In this document: piece by piece, positions 15,207-23,507 of the stretch
Numbering within the stretch: the first letter of the stretch is position 1
Layout of the letters: every line of letters begins with the position of its first letter
NCBI GenBank assembly: GCA_021797825.1
Contig: JAJZZA010000035.1
Coordinates: 1 to 33,874, forward strand
Source: Bacillota bacterium
Lineage (GTDB): Bacteria; Bacillota; Sulfobacillia; Sulfobacillales; Sulfobacillaceae
Length of the DNA: 33,874 nt
Direction: 5' to 3'
Notes under the pieces: generated by a model
Database searches by the model: none
What the model was told of the DNA's origin: nothing
Seen by the model: only the letters and a program-made list of their open reading frames with translations
Made by a program: the position numbers and the translations under genes

Positions 15207-16090
15207 TGCCGGAAATTGCCCAGTGGCTGGTGGAAACCCGGGTCACCATTGACAATTGGATTCGCGACGACCTGCCGTGGCGTCAAGACCTGGCCGGCAC
15301 CGTGGAGGAAGCCATGCGCTACTCGCTGTTAGCCGGAGGCAAACGGTTGCGCCCGCAATTGGTATTGGCGGCAGCGGCGCTGACCGGTGAGCCCACCGAC
15401 CGTTTCCGGCTGGCGGCGTTGGCGGTCGAATATCTGCACACCTACTCCCTGATCCATGACGACCTGCCCGCCATGGACAATGACGATTTGCGCCGCGGGT
15501 TGCCCACCTCGCATAAAGTCTATGGGGAAGCCATGGCGATTTTGGCCGGCGACGCGCTGTTGACCGAGGCCTGGGGCAAGATGGCGGCGTTGGCCGGGGA
15601 GGGGTTTGATCCGGCGCACGTGGTGCGGGCGCTGGCGGTGCTAAGCCGGGCGGCGGGACGCGGGGGACTGATTCGGGGTCAGGTGCTGGATCTGGCCGCT
15701 GAGCACCAGACGGTGGGCCTGGAGCAGCTCGAGGAGATTCACCGGCTCAAAACCGGGGCCCTGTTTGAGGCCTGCTGCATTCTGCCCGCGGTGCTGCAGG
15801 GGGACCCGGAGGCCGAGCGGCGGCTGGCGCGGTTCGCCCGCCACTTTGGGTTGGCTTTTCAAATTGTGGATGATATTTTGAATGTAATTGGGGACCGGAC
15901 GGTACTGGGCAAGGCGACCGGTACGGATGTGGCGCTGGGCAAGGCCACCTATCCGCGGCTCTTGGGGATTGAGGAGGCGCGACGGTTGGCCCGCCACCAC
16001 GCCACGGAGGCGGATAAGGCGCTGGGCGGAGGAGCGGCCGCCGACGTGTTGCGGGGTCTCATGCGGTTTGCGGTGGAGCGGGAATGGTAG
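15206..16090 (+). CDS. ispA: Polyprenyl (farnesyl/geranylgeranyl) diphosphate synthase
   Basis: Condenses isopentenyl diphosphate with allylic diphosphates to short-chain prenyl diphosphates for quinones and lipid carriers. 294 residues. The start region has LLAGGKRLRPQLVLAAA. The first Asp-rich motif HDDLPAMDNDDLRRG lies near 84, with the extra residues between Asp pairs typical of bacterial FPP synthases. The second, FQIVDDILNVIGD, is near 217. The basic pocket residues and KATYPRLLGIEEAR are present. Placed just before dxs, so MEP-pathway entry and prenyl chain elongation are co-transcribed. Exact chain length cannot be read from sequence. Confidence 0.95.
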   Translation: MPEIAQWLVETRVTIDNWIRDDLPWRQDLAGTVEEAMRYSLLAGGKRLRPQLVLAAAALTGEPTDRFRLAALAVEYLHTYSLIHDDLPAMDNDDLRRGLPTSHKVYGEAMAILAGDALLTEAWGKMAALAGEGFDPAHVVRALAVLSRAAGRGGLIRGQVLDLAAEHQTVGLEQLEEIHRLKTGALFEACCILPAVLQGDPEAERRLARFARHFGLAFQIVDDILNVIGDRTVLGKATGTDVALGKATYPRLLGIEEARRLARHHATEADKALGGGAAADVLRGLMRFAVEREW

Positions 16091-16142
16091 GGATGGCGGG
16101 GATCGGTGGTCACGGACCGGCGCGAAGGAGGCAGGCAAAGGC

Positions 16143-18029
16143 ATGTCCAGATTATTGGAAACCATAGCGTCGAGCGAGGACGTAAGAGGTCTTACGCTCG
16201 CTCAACTGGAGCAGTTGGCGGGAGAGCTGCGCGAGGCGATCATTACCACCACCGCCCGCACCGGCGGTCACATCGGGGCCAGCCTGGGGGCGGTGGAAAT
16301 TATTCTGGCGTTGCACACCGTCTACCGCACCCCTCGCGACAAAGTGGTCTTTGACATCGGACATCAGGCCTACGCGCACAAATTGCTTACCGGGCGGCGC
16401 GAACAGTTCGGGTCCATTCGGCAACTCGACGGATTGTCGGGATTCCTCAAACGCCGGGAAAGCCCCTACGACGTGTGGGAAGCCGGACACGCCTCAACCT
16501 CGCTGTCGGCGGCGCTCGGGATGGCGGTGGCACGGGATATGCGGCAGGAGACGCATCAGGTGGCGGCGTTGATTGGAGACGGCGCGCTGACGGCGGGAAT
16601 GGCGTGGGAAGCGTTAAACCATATCGGTCATTTGAAGACCCGGATGGTGGTGGTGGTCAACGACAACTCCATGTCGATCGCCGCCAATGTCGGCGCATTT
16701 TCCCGTTATTTGACCGGACTGCGCTCGGCGCCCGGCTACACCCGACTGAAACAGGACATCGAAGCCCTGTTGGAAGCGGTGCCGGTGTTGGGGGCACCGC
16801 TCATCCGCACCGCGGAAAAAGTGAAGGATTTGGCGCGGCACGCGGTCGTTCCGGGCAATGTTTTCGAGGAATTGGGCTTTAAGTATTTTGGTCCGGTGCG
16901 CGGCCATGATTTGGGCGATTTGATTCCGGTATTGGCGCACGCCCGTGAATTTGAGGGGCCCGTGGTGGTGCATGTGATAACCCAAAAGGGCAAGGGCTAT
17001 CGACCGGCCGAGGAACGGCCGATGCAGTTTCACGGGCCCGGGCCGTTTGAGGTCGACTCCGGCCGTTTCATCAAAAAGGCAGGGCCGCCGTCGTACAGTC
17101 AGGTCTTTAGCGAGACGTTGGTGGAACTGGCGGAAAAACGCGAGGATATCGTGGCGGTGACCGCCGCGATGCCGGATGGGACCAAATTGGAACTGTTTGG
17201 CGACCGCTTTCCGGGCCGGCTGTACGATGTCGGGATTGCCGAACAGCACGCGGTGACGTTTGCCGCAGGGTTGGCCGCGGCCGGCATGCGCCCCGTGTTT
17301 GCGGTGTACAGCACCTTCTTGCAGCGAGGGTATGATCAACTGGTGCATGATGTCTGTCACCAGCAACTGCCGGTGCTGTTCGGCATTGATCGGGCCGGGC
17401 TGGTGGGCTCGGACGGCGCCACCCACCAGGGTGTCTTCGACTTGGCCTTTCTGCGCCCGATTCCCAACTTGGAGATTGCGATGGGCAAGGATGAACGGGA
17501 ACTGAGGAATTTGGTGACGGCGGCGCTAGAGCGGCCGGGCGCGGTCGCCATCCGCTACCCGCGGGGCCAGGGCCGCGGTCTCGATCTGTCGGGACCGCCT
17601 GATCCCATCGAATGGGGGCGGGGCGAGTGGATCCATCAGGGACGGGACTTGACCCTGGTGGCGTTGGGCCCGATGACCTACACGGCGCTGGCCGCCCGCA
17701 CCGAATTGGAGCAACTGGGGTATCGGGTCGGCGTGGTCAACGCTCGGTTTGTCAAGCCCTTGGACACCGCGCTGTTGGCGGAGGTGGCGGCTTCCAGCGG
17801 GGCGCTGATGACGCTGGAAGAACACGTGGTGGCCGGGGGATTCGGCGCGGCGGTGCTCGAGTGGGCTAGCCAAGAAGGGGTGTCGCTGCCGATTCGCACG
17901 GAAGGGCTGCCCGATGAATTTATTGATCATGGGCCGGTACCGCACTTTTTGGAACACTATGGTTTAACCGCAGACGCCATTGTGCGCAAGGCCAAAAGCT
18001 GGCTGGGGCCCGTAAAGAGACGGGCGTGA
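16143..18029 (+). CDS. dxs: 1-deoxy-D-xylulose-5-phosphate synthase
   Basis: Thiamine-diphosphate enzyme joining pyruvate and glyceraldehyde-3-phosphate, first step of the MEP isoprenoid pathway, also feeding thiamine and pyridoxal. 628 residues, standard. TPP-binding GDGALTAGMAWEALN is near 145, followed by VVVVNDNSMSIAANVGAFS. His motifs TGGHIGASLGAVE and DIGHQAYAHKLLTGR lie near the start. The transketolase central domain has YDVGIAEQHAVTFAAGLAA, and GSDGATHQGVFDLAFLRPIP follows. ATG 16143 lies 12 bases after GAAGGAGG, with a nearer AAAGG. The open frame upstream of the ATG only shadows ispA. Confidence 0.97.
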   Translation: MSRLLETIASSEDVRGLTLAQLEQLAGELREAIITTTARTGGHIGASLGAVEIILALHTVYRTPRDKVVFDIGHQAYAHKLLTGRREQFGSIRQLDGLSGFLKRRESPYDVWEAGHASTSLSAALGMAVARDMRQETHQVAALIGDGALTAGMAWEALNHIGHLKTRMVVVVNDNSMSIAANVGAFSRYLTGLRSAPGYTRLKQDIEALLEAVPVLGAPLIRTAEKVKDLARHAVVPGNVFEELGFKYFGPVRGHDLGDLIPVLAHAREFEGPVVVHVITQKGKGYRPAEERPMQFHGPGPFEVDSGRFIKKAGPPSYSQVFSETLVELAEKREDIVAVTAAMPDGTKLELFGDRFPGRLYDVGIAEQHAVTFAAGLAAAGMRPVFAVYSTFLQRGYDQLVHDVCHQQLPVLFGIDRAGLVGSDGATHQGVFDLAFLRPIPNLEIAMGKDERELRNLVTAALERPGAVAIRYPRGQGRGLDLSGPPDPIEWGRGEWIHQGRDLTLVALGPMTYTALAARTELEQLGYRVGVVNARFVKPLDTALLAEVAASSGALMTLEEHVVAGGFGAAVLEWASQEGVSLPIRTEGLPDEFIDHGPVPHFLEHYGLTADAIVRKAKSWLGPVKRRA

Positions 18030-18032
18030 CCG

Positions 18033-18842
18033 GTGAAAACGAGCAGACGGCTTGATGTGCGCATGGTGGAGGCCGGCCTGGTGCAGAGCCGCAGTCAGGC
18101 GCAAGCCCTGATTCTGGCCGGTAAGGTGTTGGTCAACCGGCGGCTGGCGGTCAAGGCGGGAGGGGTTGTGCGCCCCGAAGACCACATCGAGGTCCAAGAG
18201 CGCCTGCCGTATGTCAGCCGGGGCGGTTTGAAACTTGCGCGGGCGATAGAGGTTTTCGGGCTCTATCCGGCGAATTGGACGGTCGTGGATGTCGGCGCCT
18301 CCACCGGGGGATTTACGGATTGCTGGCTTAAGCATGGGGCGGCCGAGGTTTACGCCGTGGACGTGGGCTATGGGCAGTTGGACTGGCGGCTCAGGACGGA
18401 TCCGCGGGTGAAAGTGCTGGAGCGCACCAACGGACGTTACCTGCGTCTGGCCGATCTGGCCCGCCAGCAGCCGGTTGACGCGGCTTCGGTTGACGCGTCG
18501 TTTATCGGGGTGCATTTGCTGTTGGGGCCGTTGGCTTCCATCGTCCGTCCGGAAGGGGTGGTGGTCGCATTGATTAAGCCGCAGTTCGAAGCCGGGCCGT
18601 CCCGGGTCGGCAAGGGCGGGGTCGTGCGCGATCCGGCCGTGCACCGCGAAGTTCTCGAGCGGTTTATGGATCGCATCCCGGCATTGGGCTACGGGGTCGA
18701 AGCGCTGGCACCGTCGCCGGTGCGGGGACCGGAAGGGAATATTGAATTTCTGGCGTGCTTGCGGGTAGGCCATGCCGGGAGCCAGGCCATCGACCCGCAA
18801 GCCGTGATCATCGAAGCTTGGGAGAAGGGGTCGCAGCCATAA
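18033..18842 (+). CDS. tlyA: TlyA-family 2'-O-methyltransferase with S4 domain
   Basis: Family of rRNA 2'-O-ribose methyltransferases (TlyA modifies 16S/23S rRNA in mycobacteria; Bacillus YqxC is the syntenic member); whether this one does so is not known. 269 residues. The N-terminal S4 RNA-binding domain (RLDVRMVEAGLVQSRSQAQA, KVLVNRR) spans about residues 6-65. The SAM domain follows, with YVSRGGLKLARAIE, VVDVGASTGGFTDCWL near 83 and ALIKPQFEAGP carrying the catalytic Lys. A GTG start at 18033 lies four bases after dxs; the stop overlaps the nadK ATG (TAATG). Confidence 0.93.
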   Translation: MKTSRRLDVRMVEAGLVQSRSQAQALILAGKVLVNRRLAVKAGGVVRPEDHIEVQERLPYVSRGGLKLARAIEVFGLYPANWTVVDVGASTGGFTDCWLKHGAAEVYAVDVGYGQLDWRLRTDPRVKVLERTNGRYLRLADLARQQPVDAASVDASFIGVHLLLGPLASIVRPEGVVVALIKPQFEAGPSRVGKGGVVRDPAVHREVLERFMDRIPALGYGVEALAPSPVRGPEGNIEFLACLRVGHAGSQAIDPQAVIIEAWEKGSQP

Positions 18843-19693
18843 TGCGGGTATTGGTCTGGCCCAACCCGGAAAAGGATCAGGTGCGGGGTCTGACCGCGCA
18901 GATTCACCGCTGGCTCACCCGGCATCATGTGGACATGATGGTTCCGGCCGAGTTGGCCGACGCCATCGGTTTGCCCGAACTGGGCCGGCCCTGGGACGAG
19001 ATTATGCGGGAATCGGTGGTCTGGACGATTGTTCTGGGCGGGGACGGGTCGTTGCTGCGGGCGGCCAAGCACCTGGCCCCGTTGAACAGCCCGATTCTGG
19101 GCGTAAACCTTGGACACCTGGGGTTTTTGACCGAGGTGGAAGTGCCGGACCTCTATGCGGCCCTGGCCGCCTTGCTGCGCCAGGAATACGACCTTGACGA
19201 ACGCCACCTGCTGGAGGCCCGGGTGTTGCGGGACGGCGCGCCGGTAGCCAGTTTCCAGGCGATGAACGACGTGGTGGTGACCAAGGGGCCGTTTGCCCGC
19301 CTGATTCATTTGGAGACGTTCGTCAACGAGGCGTACGTCACCACCTACCCGTCCGATGGACTGATTGTGGCCACCCCGACCGGCTCCACTGCCTACTCGC
19401 TCTCCGCCGGCGGTCCGGTGCTGAGCCCCGATTTGAATGTGATGGTCCTGACCCCGATTTGCCCGCATTCATTTTTTGACCGGTCGATCGTGATTGACAC
19501 CAAAGAGACAGTTCGCATTCGGGTGCGCACCACGCACCGGGACACCCTGGTCACGATTGACGGACAGGAAGTCCATCCGCTGATGGATGGCGATGAGGTG
19601 GTGGTAGCGGCCAGTCCCGGCACCATCCGGCTGATTCGGCGCCCGGGCTGGAGTTTCTTTCACGTCCTGCGGGGCTGGAGAAAGGGGCACTAA
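18842..19693 (+). CDS. nadK: NAD kinase
   Basis: Phosphorylates NAD to NADP. 283 residues. The catalytic GGDGSLLRAAK is near residue 65, NLGHLGFLTEV near 90, the NDVVVTKG loop near 142, and PTGSTAYSLSAGGPVL near 178. The C-terminal lid includes VTIDGQEVHPL and ends GWSFFHVLRGW. The ATG shares an A with the tlyA stop and its own stop overlaps argR the same way, so tlyA-nadK-argR are a coupled string as in many Bacillota. Confidence 0.96.
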   Translation: MRVLVWPNPEKDQVRGLTAQIHRWLTRHHVDMMVPAELADAIGLPELGRPWDEIMRESVVWTIVLGGDGSLLRAAKHLAPLNSPILGVNLGHLGFLTEVEVPDLYAALAALLRQEYDLDERHLLEARVLRDGAPVASFQAMNDVVVTKGPFARLIHLETFVNEAYVTTYPSDGLIVATPTGSTAYSLSAGGPVLSPDLNVMVLTPICPHSFFDRSIVIDTKETVRIRVRTTHRDTLVTIDGQEVHPLMDGDEVVVAASPGTIRLIRRPGWSFFHVLRGWRKGH

Positions 19694-20154
19694 TGGCGGA
19701 CATACGGCACGACAAAAGGAGCCGGCAATCTCTTATTCAAGAGATTATCAGCCATCAGGCGGTGGAAACCCAGGAAGAGCTCGCAGACCTGCTGGAGGCT
19801 CGCGGGATCCAGGCGACCCAGGCTACCGTGTCGCGCGATATCAAGGAGATGGGCTTGCTGAAAGTGCCTTTTCGGGAACGACACCGCTACGCCTTGCCGG
19901 AATCGGGTGCCAGCGGGTCGGCGGAACGCATGAAAAGAATCTTGCGGGAAGTGCTGCTCGGTTATGTGGTCAGCGAAAACCTGGTGGTGGTCAAAACCGT
20001 GTCGGCGGGCGCCGAGGTCGTGGCGGAGGCGATAGACGCAATGCAGTGGCCGGAGGTGGCGGGAACCGTAGCCGGGGAAAACACGGTGCTGGTGGTGGCC
20101 CGTTCGCGGGCGGATGCGCCTGGCTTGGCTCGGCGGCTGGAAGAATTGAAATAG
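19693..20154 (+). CDS. argR: Arginine repressor ArgR/AhrC with altered arginine-binding motif
   Basis: Hexameric arginine-dependent regulator of arginine biosynthesis and catabolism. 153 residues. The N-terminal winged helix has LIQEIISHQAVETQEELADL and ATQATVSRDIKEMGLLKVP, with the SRDIKE recognition helix intact. The C-terminal oligomerisation domain ends with GTVAGENTVLVVARSRADA. In characterised ArgR/AhrC proteins this peptide is GT(I/V)xGDDT, and the two Asp contact the bound arginine; here they are Glu and Asn. DNA binding looks normal, so corepressor response could be changed. ATG 19693 overlaps the nadK stop. Confidence 0.94.
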   Translation: MADIRHDKRSRQSLIQEIISHQAVETQEELADLLEARGIQATQATVSRDIKEMGLLKVPFRERHRYALPESGASGSAERMKRILREVLLGYVVSENLVVVKTVSAGAEVVAEAIDAMQWPEVAGTVAGENTVLVVARSRADAPGLARRLEELK

Positions 20155-20166
20155 GAATGGTGAGAG

Positions 20167-21846
20167 ATGCTGCGCGCGCTCAGGCTGGAAAACTACACAT
20201 TGTTTGATGCCGCGTCCTGGGAATTCGGGGAGGGGTTTACGGTTCTGACCGGGGAGTCGGGGGCGGGTAAATCTCTGGTCATGGAAGCCATCACGGCGGC
20301 TCTGGGCGCGCGCCTGCCGGCAGACCGGGTGGGTTCCGGAGTTGGCCCGCTGCGCATCCGGGCGGCATTTGAATTGGGTCGCGAGCATCCGCTATGGGCT
20401 GAACTGACGGGCTGGGGAATCGACCCGCCCGCCGAGGACGATGACGGCTGGTTAATCATTCAGCGCGAGTTGACCCGCGAAGGACGCGGAACGGCGCGGC
20501 TGCAAGGACGTCCGGTGCCCCTGCAAGCGATTCGGCAGTTGGCGCCACAGCTAGTGGTCGTCGCCAGTCAGCACCAGGCGCTGCGAATTGTGGAGCCGGC
20601 GGCCATTCGGGATTGGGTCGACGGTGTGGCGGGACTGGAAACCGAGCAGTTGGCGGTCCGCCAGGCGGTGGCGGCGTTGCGCGAAGCCGAGCGGCGGGTG
20701 GCTGAGGCGGGGGCGCAGCGGGTCGCGCCGGAGGAGGCCGCAGCGTTGCGCGAGGCGTTAAGTGAAATCGAATCGCTGGCGTTAACGGCCGATGAGGAGG
20801 AGCGCCTCGCGGCCGAACTCACCCGCATGCGTGGCGGACAACGATTGTGGGAAGGCTATCACCAAGTCCGCACGCTGTTGGATGGGGGCAACGAGGCGCC
20901 GGGCCTGTTGAGCACTTTAGGCGAAATCAGTCGGATTGTGGGAGCGCTGGCACGCATCGACGACAGACTGGCGCCGCTAGGGGAGTCGCTTAGGGAAATT
21001 GAGGCACGGACCTCGGATTGGGAGCTCGATCTGGCACGCTGGGCGGAGGATTTGAATTTGGATCCGTTGGCCTTGGAACGGGTGCAGGAACGGGCCGACC
21101 GCATCGCGCGCATCAAACGCAAATACGGGCCATCATTGCCAGACGTGTTGGCCGAGGCAGAACGGATCCGGCGGGTGCTGCACGATTTTGACGAGGGAGA
21201 GTGGGAGCTGACGCAGGCCGCGCGGCGCTTGGCGGAGACCCAAAGGCTCGCGGCGGAAGCGGCCCGCGACTTGTCGAAGCGCCGTCGCGCCGCGGCGAAC
21301 GCGGTCGCCGCGAGATTGCGGGGGCTGGTCCGGGAGATGGATATGCCGGGGGCCGAAGTCGAGTTGCAGATAGAGCCGGCACCGCTCTCCCCACACGGCA
21401 GCGACGACATGGATTTGCTGTTTTCGGCCAATCCCGGGCAGCCCCTGCGGCCGTTGTCCAAAGTCGCCTCCGGCGGGGAAATCGCGCGGGTCGCGCTGGC
21501 GATGGCCGTGATCGGCCGAAGCGCGGACGGGACCGCCTATCTTTTTGATGAGGTCGACGCCGGGCTGGGCGGGGTGAGCGCGGCCCGGGTCGGGGAATTA
21601 TTGCGCAAGTTGGGGGATACCACGCAAGTGATTGCGATTAGCCACCAGCCCTCGGTCGCCGCCCGGGCTCACGACCACTGGACGGTCACCAAGATGGTTG
21701 TCGCCGACGAGGCGCGCTCCCGTACGCTGCGCGTGGTCGGGGCTGCCCGAGAGGATGAAGTGGCGCGTATGCTGAGCGGGTCGGAGACCGGGGTGGCGCT
21801 GCGCCATGCGCGGGAGTTGCTGAGCGGAGAGTCCGACGGTGACTAG
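20167..21846 (+). CDS. recN: DNA repair protein RecN
   Basis: SMC-like ATPase acting early in double-strand-break repair. 559 residues, typical. Walker A GESGAGKSLVMEAITAAL is near residue 28. The coiled-coil arms (Ala, Glu and Arg-rich) run roughly from residue 160 to 400. The ABC signature appears as KVASGGEIARVALAMAV near 433 and Walker B as YLFDEVDAGLGG near 458, followed by ISHQPSVAARA. The linker peptide QHQALRI and GTARLQGRPVPLQAIRQL match the family. ATG 20167 lies 12 bases after argR. The last 8 bases overlap the next gene. Confidence 0.96.
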   Translation: MLRALRLENYTLFDAASWEFGEGFTVLTGESGAGKSLVMEAITAALGARLPADRVGSGVGPLRIRAAFELGREHPLWAELTGWGIDPPAEDDDGWLIIQRELTREGRGTARLQGRPVPLQAIRQLAPQLVVVASQHQALRIVEPAAIRDWVDGVAGLETEQLAVRQAVAALREAERRVAEAGAQRVAPEEAAALREALSEIESLALTADEEERLAAELTRMRGGQRLWEGYHQVRTLLDGGNEAPGLLSTLGEISRIVGALARIDDRLAPLGESLREIEARTSDWELDLARWAEDLNLDPLALERVQERADRIARIKRKYGPSLPDVLAEAERIRRVLHDFDEGEWELTQAARRLAETQRLAAEAARDLSKRRRAAANAVAARLRGLVREMDMPGAEVELQIEPAPLSPHGSDDMDLLFSANPGQPLRPLSKVASGGEIARVALAMAVIGRSADGTAYLFDEVDAGLGGVSAARVGELLRKLGDTTQVIAISHQPSVAARAHDHWTVTKMVVADEARSRTLRVVGAAREDEVARMLSGSETGVALRHARELLSGESDGD

Positions 21847-22288
21847 CGCGGTGCCCTGGGGGCATTCGATTGTGTTGAGCGCCCTGGTCAGCGCGGCGAC
21901 GGCGCAAATGGGGAAATTTGGCTTGGACGCGGTCAGCCGTCGCAAGGCACGGCTGGAGCGCCTAATCGGGGCCGGAGGCATGCCCTCTGCCCACGCCGCA
22001 ATGGTGGTGGCGCTGATGACCGGCGTGGAGGCCGCGGACGGATGGCGCTCGACCGCGTTTGCGATGGCCGCGGTACTGGCGCTGATCGTGATGTACGACG
22101 CAATGAGTCTGCGCCGGACGGTGGGACGGCAGTCGCGTTATCTTAACCAGGTCCGCCGGCTCAATTCGCCAACGCTGACCGACGCCGCCGAATTTCCCGA
22201 ATTCGTGGGCCATAACTTGTGGGAGGTGCTGGTCGGCGGGGCCTGGGGCGGGATGGTTGCCCTGATGCTGGGAGCGGGACGCCCATGA
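21839..22288 (+). CDS. Divergent PAP2 family protein (DUF212, YuiD-like)
   Basis: DUF212 proteins are small membrane proteins with a divergent PAP2-type phosphatase signature; their substrate is not established. 149 residues. Features are the N-terminal hydrophobic segment HSIVLSALVSAATAQ, the phosphatase-like GAGGMPSAHAAMVVALMTGV near residues 40-59, VMYDAMSLRRTVGRQSRYLN near 85, and GHNLWEVLVGGAWGGMVALM at the end. The GTG start at 21839 overlaps recN by 8 bases and its stop overlaps the glycosyltransferase by 4. Coupling to the next gene suggests the two act on the same lipid, which is inference. Confidence 0.88.
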   Translation: MTSAVPWGHSIVLSALVSAATAQMGKFGLDAVSRRKARLERLIGAGGMPSAHAAMVVALMTGVEAADGWRSTAFAMAAVLALIVMYDAMSLRRTVGRQSRYLNQVRRLNSPTLTDAAEFPEFVGHNLWEVLVGGAWGGMVALMLGAGRP

Positions 22289-23346
22289 AAGTGCTCATCG
22301 CCAGCCTGCCGATTGGCACCGGCCATGATATCGCTGCGCGGGCGCTGACCGAGTCCTGTTTGACCCGCGGGTTTGAGGTCGAGTTTTCCCATCATTTGGT
22401 TGGGCGCGCCCGGTGGGAGACGGCAATGTATTTTCTGACGATTCACCGGTTGCCGGCACTGTACGCCGCCGCATTCCGCCAGGCGGACCGTTCGGAAATG
22501 GTGTGGCGCCGACATCGCCAGAACTGGCGGAGGGTCGGACAAAATCTTTTGGACGAGGTCTATCAGGCGCATCGGCCGGATGTCGTGCTGGCCACGCACC
22601 CCTTTGCCCTGTCGGCGTGGGCGGCGCTGCGCGAACGGCGGCCATCCCTGCGGCTGGTGGCGGTGCTGACCGATTTGTCGGTCCACCGGTTTTGGTTTGA
22701 ACCGCTGGCCGACGCCTATGCGGTGTGGCTTCCGGAACAGGTCGAAGAACTGCGGCGGTACGGCGTGCCCAGCGAACGAATTTGGCCCACCGGTATTCCC
22801 ATTCGGGCATCCTTTCAGAACGGCAACCTGTTTTCGCGCTACCGCCAGGGGCCGATTATACTGTTGGGCGGGGGGTTGGGTTTTGGACCATATTATCGCA
22901 TTTTGAAACAGTTGTCCGGGCTTCCCCACCCGGTTCTGGCGATATGCGGCCACAATGAAAAATTGCGTTGGCAACTGGACCAGCATCGTTGGCCGGAACG
23001 GGTGACGGTGTTGGGCTATGTCGACCATATGCCCGAACTCTTGCGGCAGTCGCGGATGGTGGTGGGCAAACCGGGCGGAGTGACCGCCGCCGAGGTGGCT
23101 CAGAGTCAAGTGCCTTGGGTGGTGACGCACTGGATTCCGGGGCAAGAACAAATCAATCGCGATCGTTTGATTGCGCATGATTTAGCCGTGCGGGGCGACA
23201 CTAACCTGCAAGCGGTGGCGATCGAGCTGTTGCGCGATGGGTCTTTTGCCCGACAAAAAATGTTGGAGGGTCAGCGATTGTGGGCGCGTCCGCTGGCGGC
23301 CGATCACATTGTCGAACGCTTAGCGGGGATGACCAGCAAATCTTAG
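22285..23346 (+). CDS. MurG/UgtP-like glycosyltransferase (GT28, MGDG synthase type)
   Basis: Glycosyltransferase of the monogalactosyldiacylglycerol synthase/UgtP type, expected to add sugar from a nucleotide donor to a membrane lipid. 353 residues. The N-terminal acceptor domain starts MKVLIASLPIGTGHDIAARA, with the GTGH loop that in this family binds near the lipid. The C-terminal donor domain has ILLGGGLGFGP near 193, VTVLGYVDHMPELLRQSRMV near 241, then VVGKPGGVTAAEVAQSQVPW and PGQEQINRDRL, matching the GGxTxxEA and PGQE(x)xN motifs. No signal or strong membrane helix is visible; it is probably peripheral. The acceptor cannot be deduced. Confidence 0.88.
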   Translation: MKVLIASLPIGTGHDIAARALTESCLTRGFEVEFSHHLVGRARWETAMYFLTIHRLPALYAAAFRQADRSEMVWRRHRQNWRRVGQNLLDEVYQAHRPDVVLATHPFALSAWAALRERRPSLRLVAVLTDLSVHRFWFEPLADAYAVWLPEQVEELRRYGVPSERIWPTGIPIRASFQNGNLFSRYRQGPIILLGGGLGFGPYYRILKQLSGLPHPVLAICGHNEKLRWQLDQHRWPERVTVLGYVDHMPELLRQSRMVVGKPGGVTAAEVAQSQVPWVVTHWIPGQEQINRDRLIAHDLAVRGDTNLQAVAIELLRDGSFARQKMLEGQRLWARPLAADHIVERLAGMTSKS

Positions 23347-23376
23347 AATCACCGCCAGTGGGTTCGCCCCGATTCG

Positions 23377-23409
23377 GCCCGGAACCGTTTTTCGGTCCGG
23401 GCTGTTTCC
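23377..23409 (+). terminator. Intrinsic terminator after the recN-glycosyltransferase block
   Basis: GCCCGGA (23377-23383) pairs with TCCGGGC (23396-23402), extended by CCG/CGG around a TTTTT loop, and is followed by TGTTTCCTTT. It stands 30 bases past the glycosyltransferase stop and separates it from spoIVB. Confidence 0.7.
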
Positions 23410-23507
23410 TTTCCTGTCATCACATGACTCGGTTTCCGGGGGTTCGGGTGCCCTCGGTCGCGCACGTTAAGGGCAAGACGCGCGAGGCAATGAGGAGGTG
23501 ATGGCGG

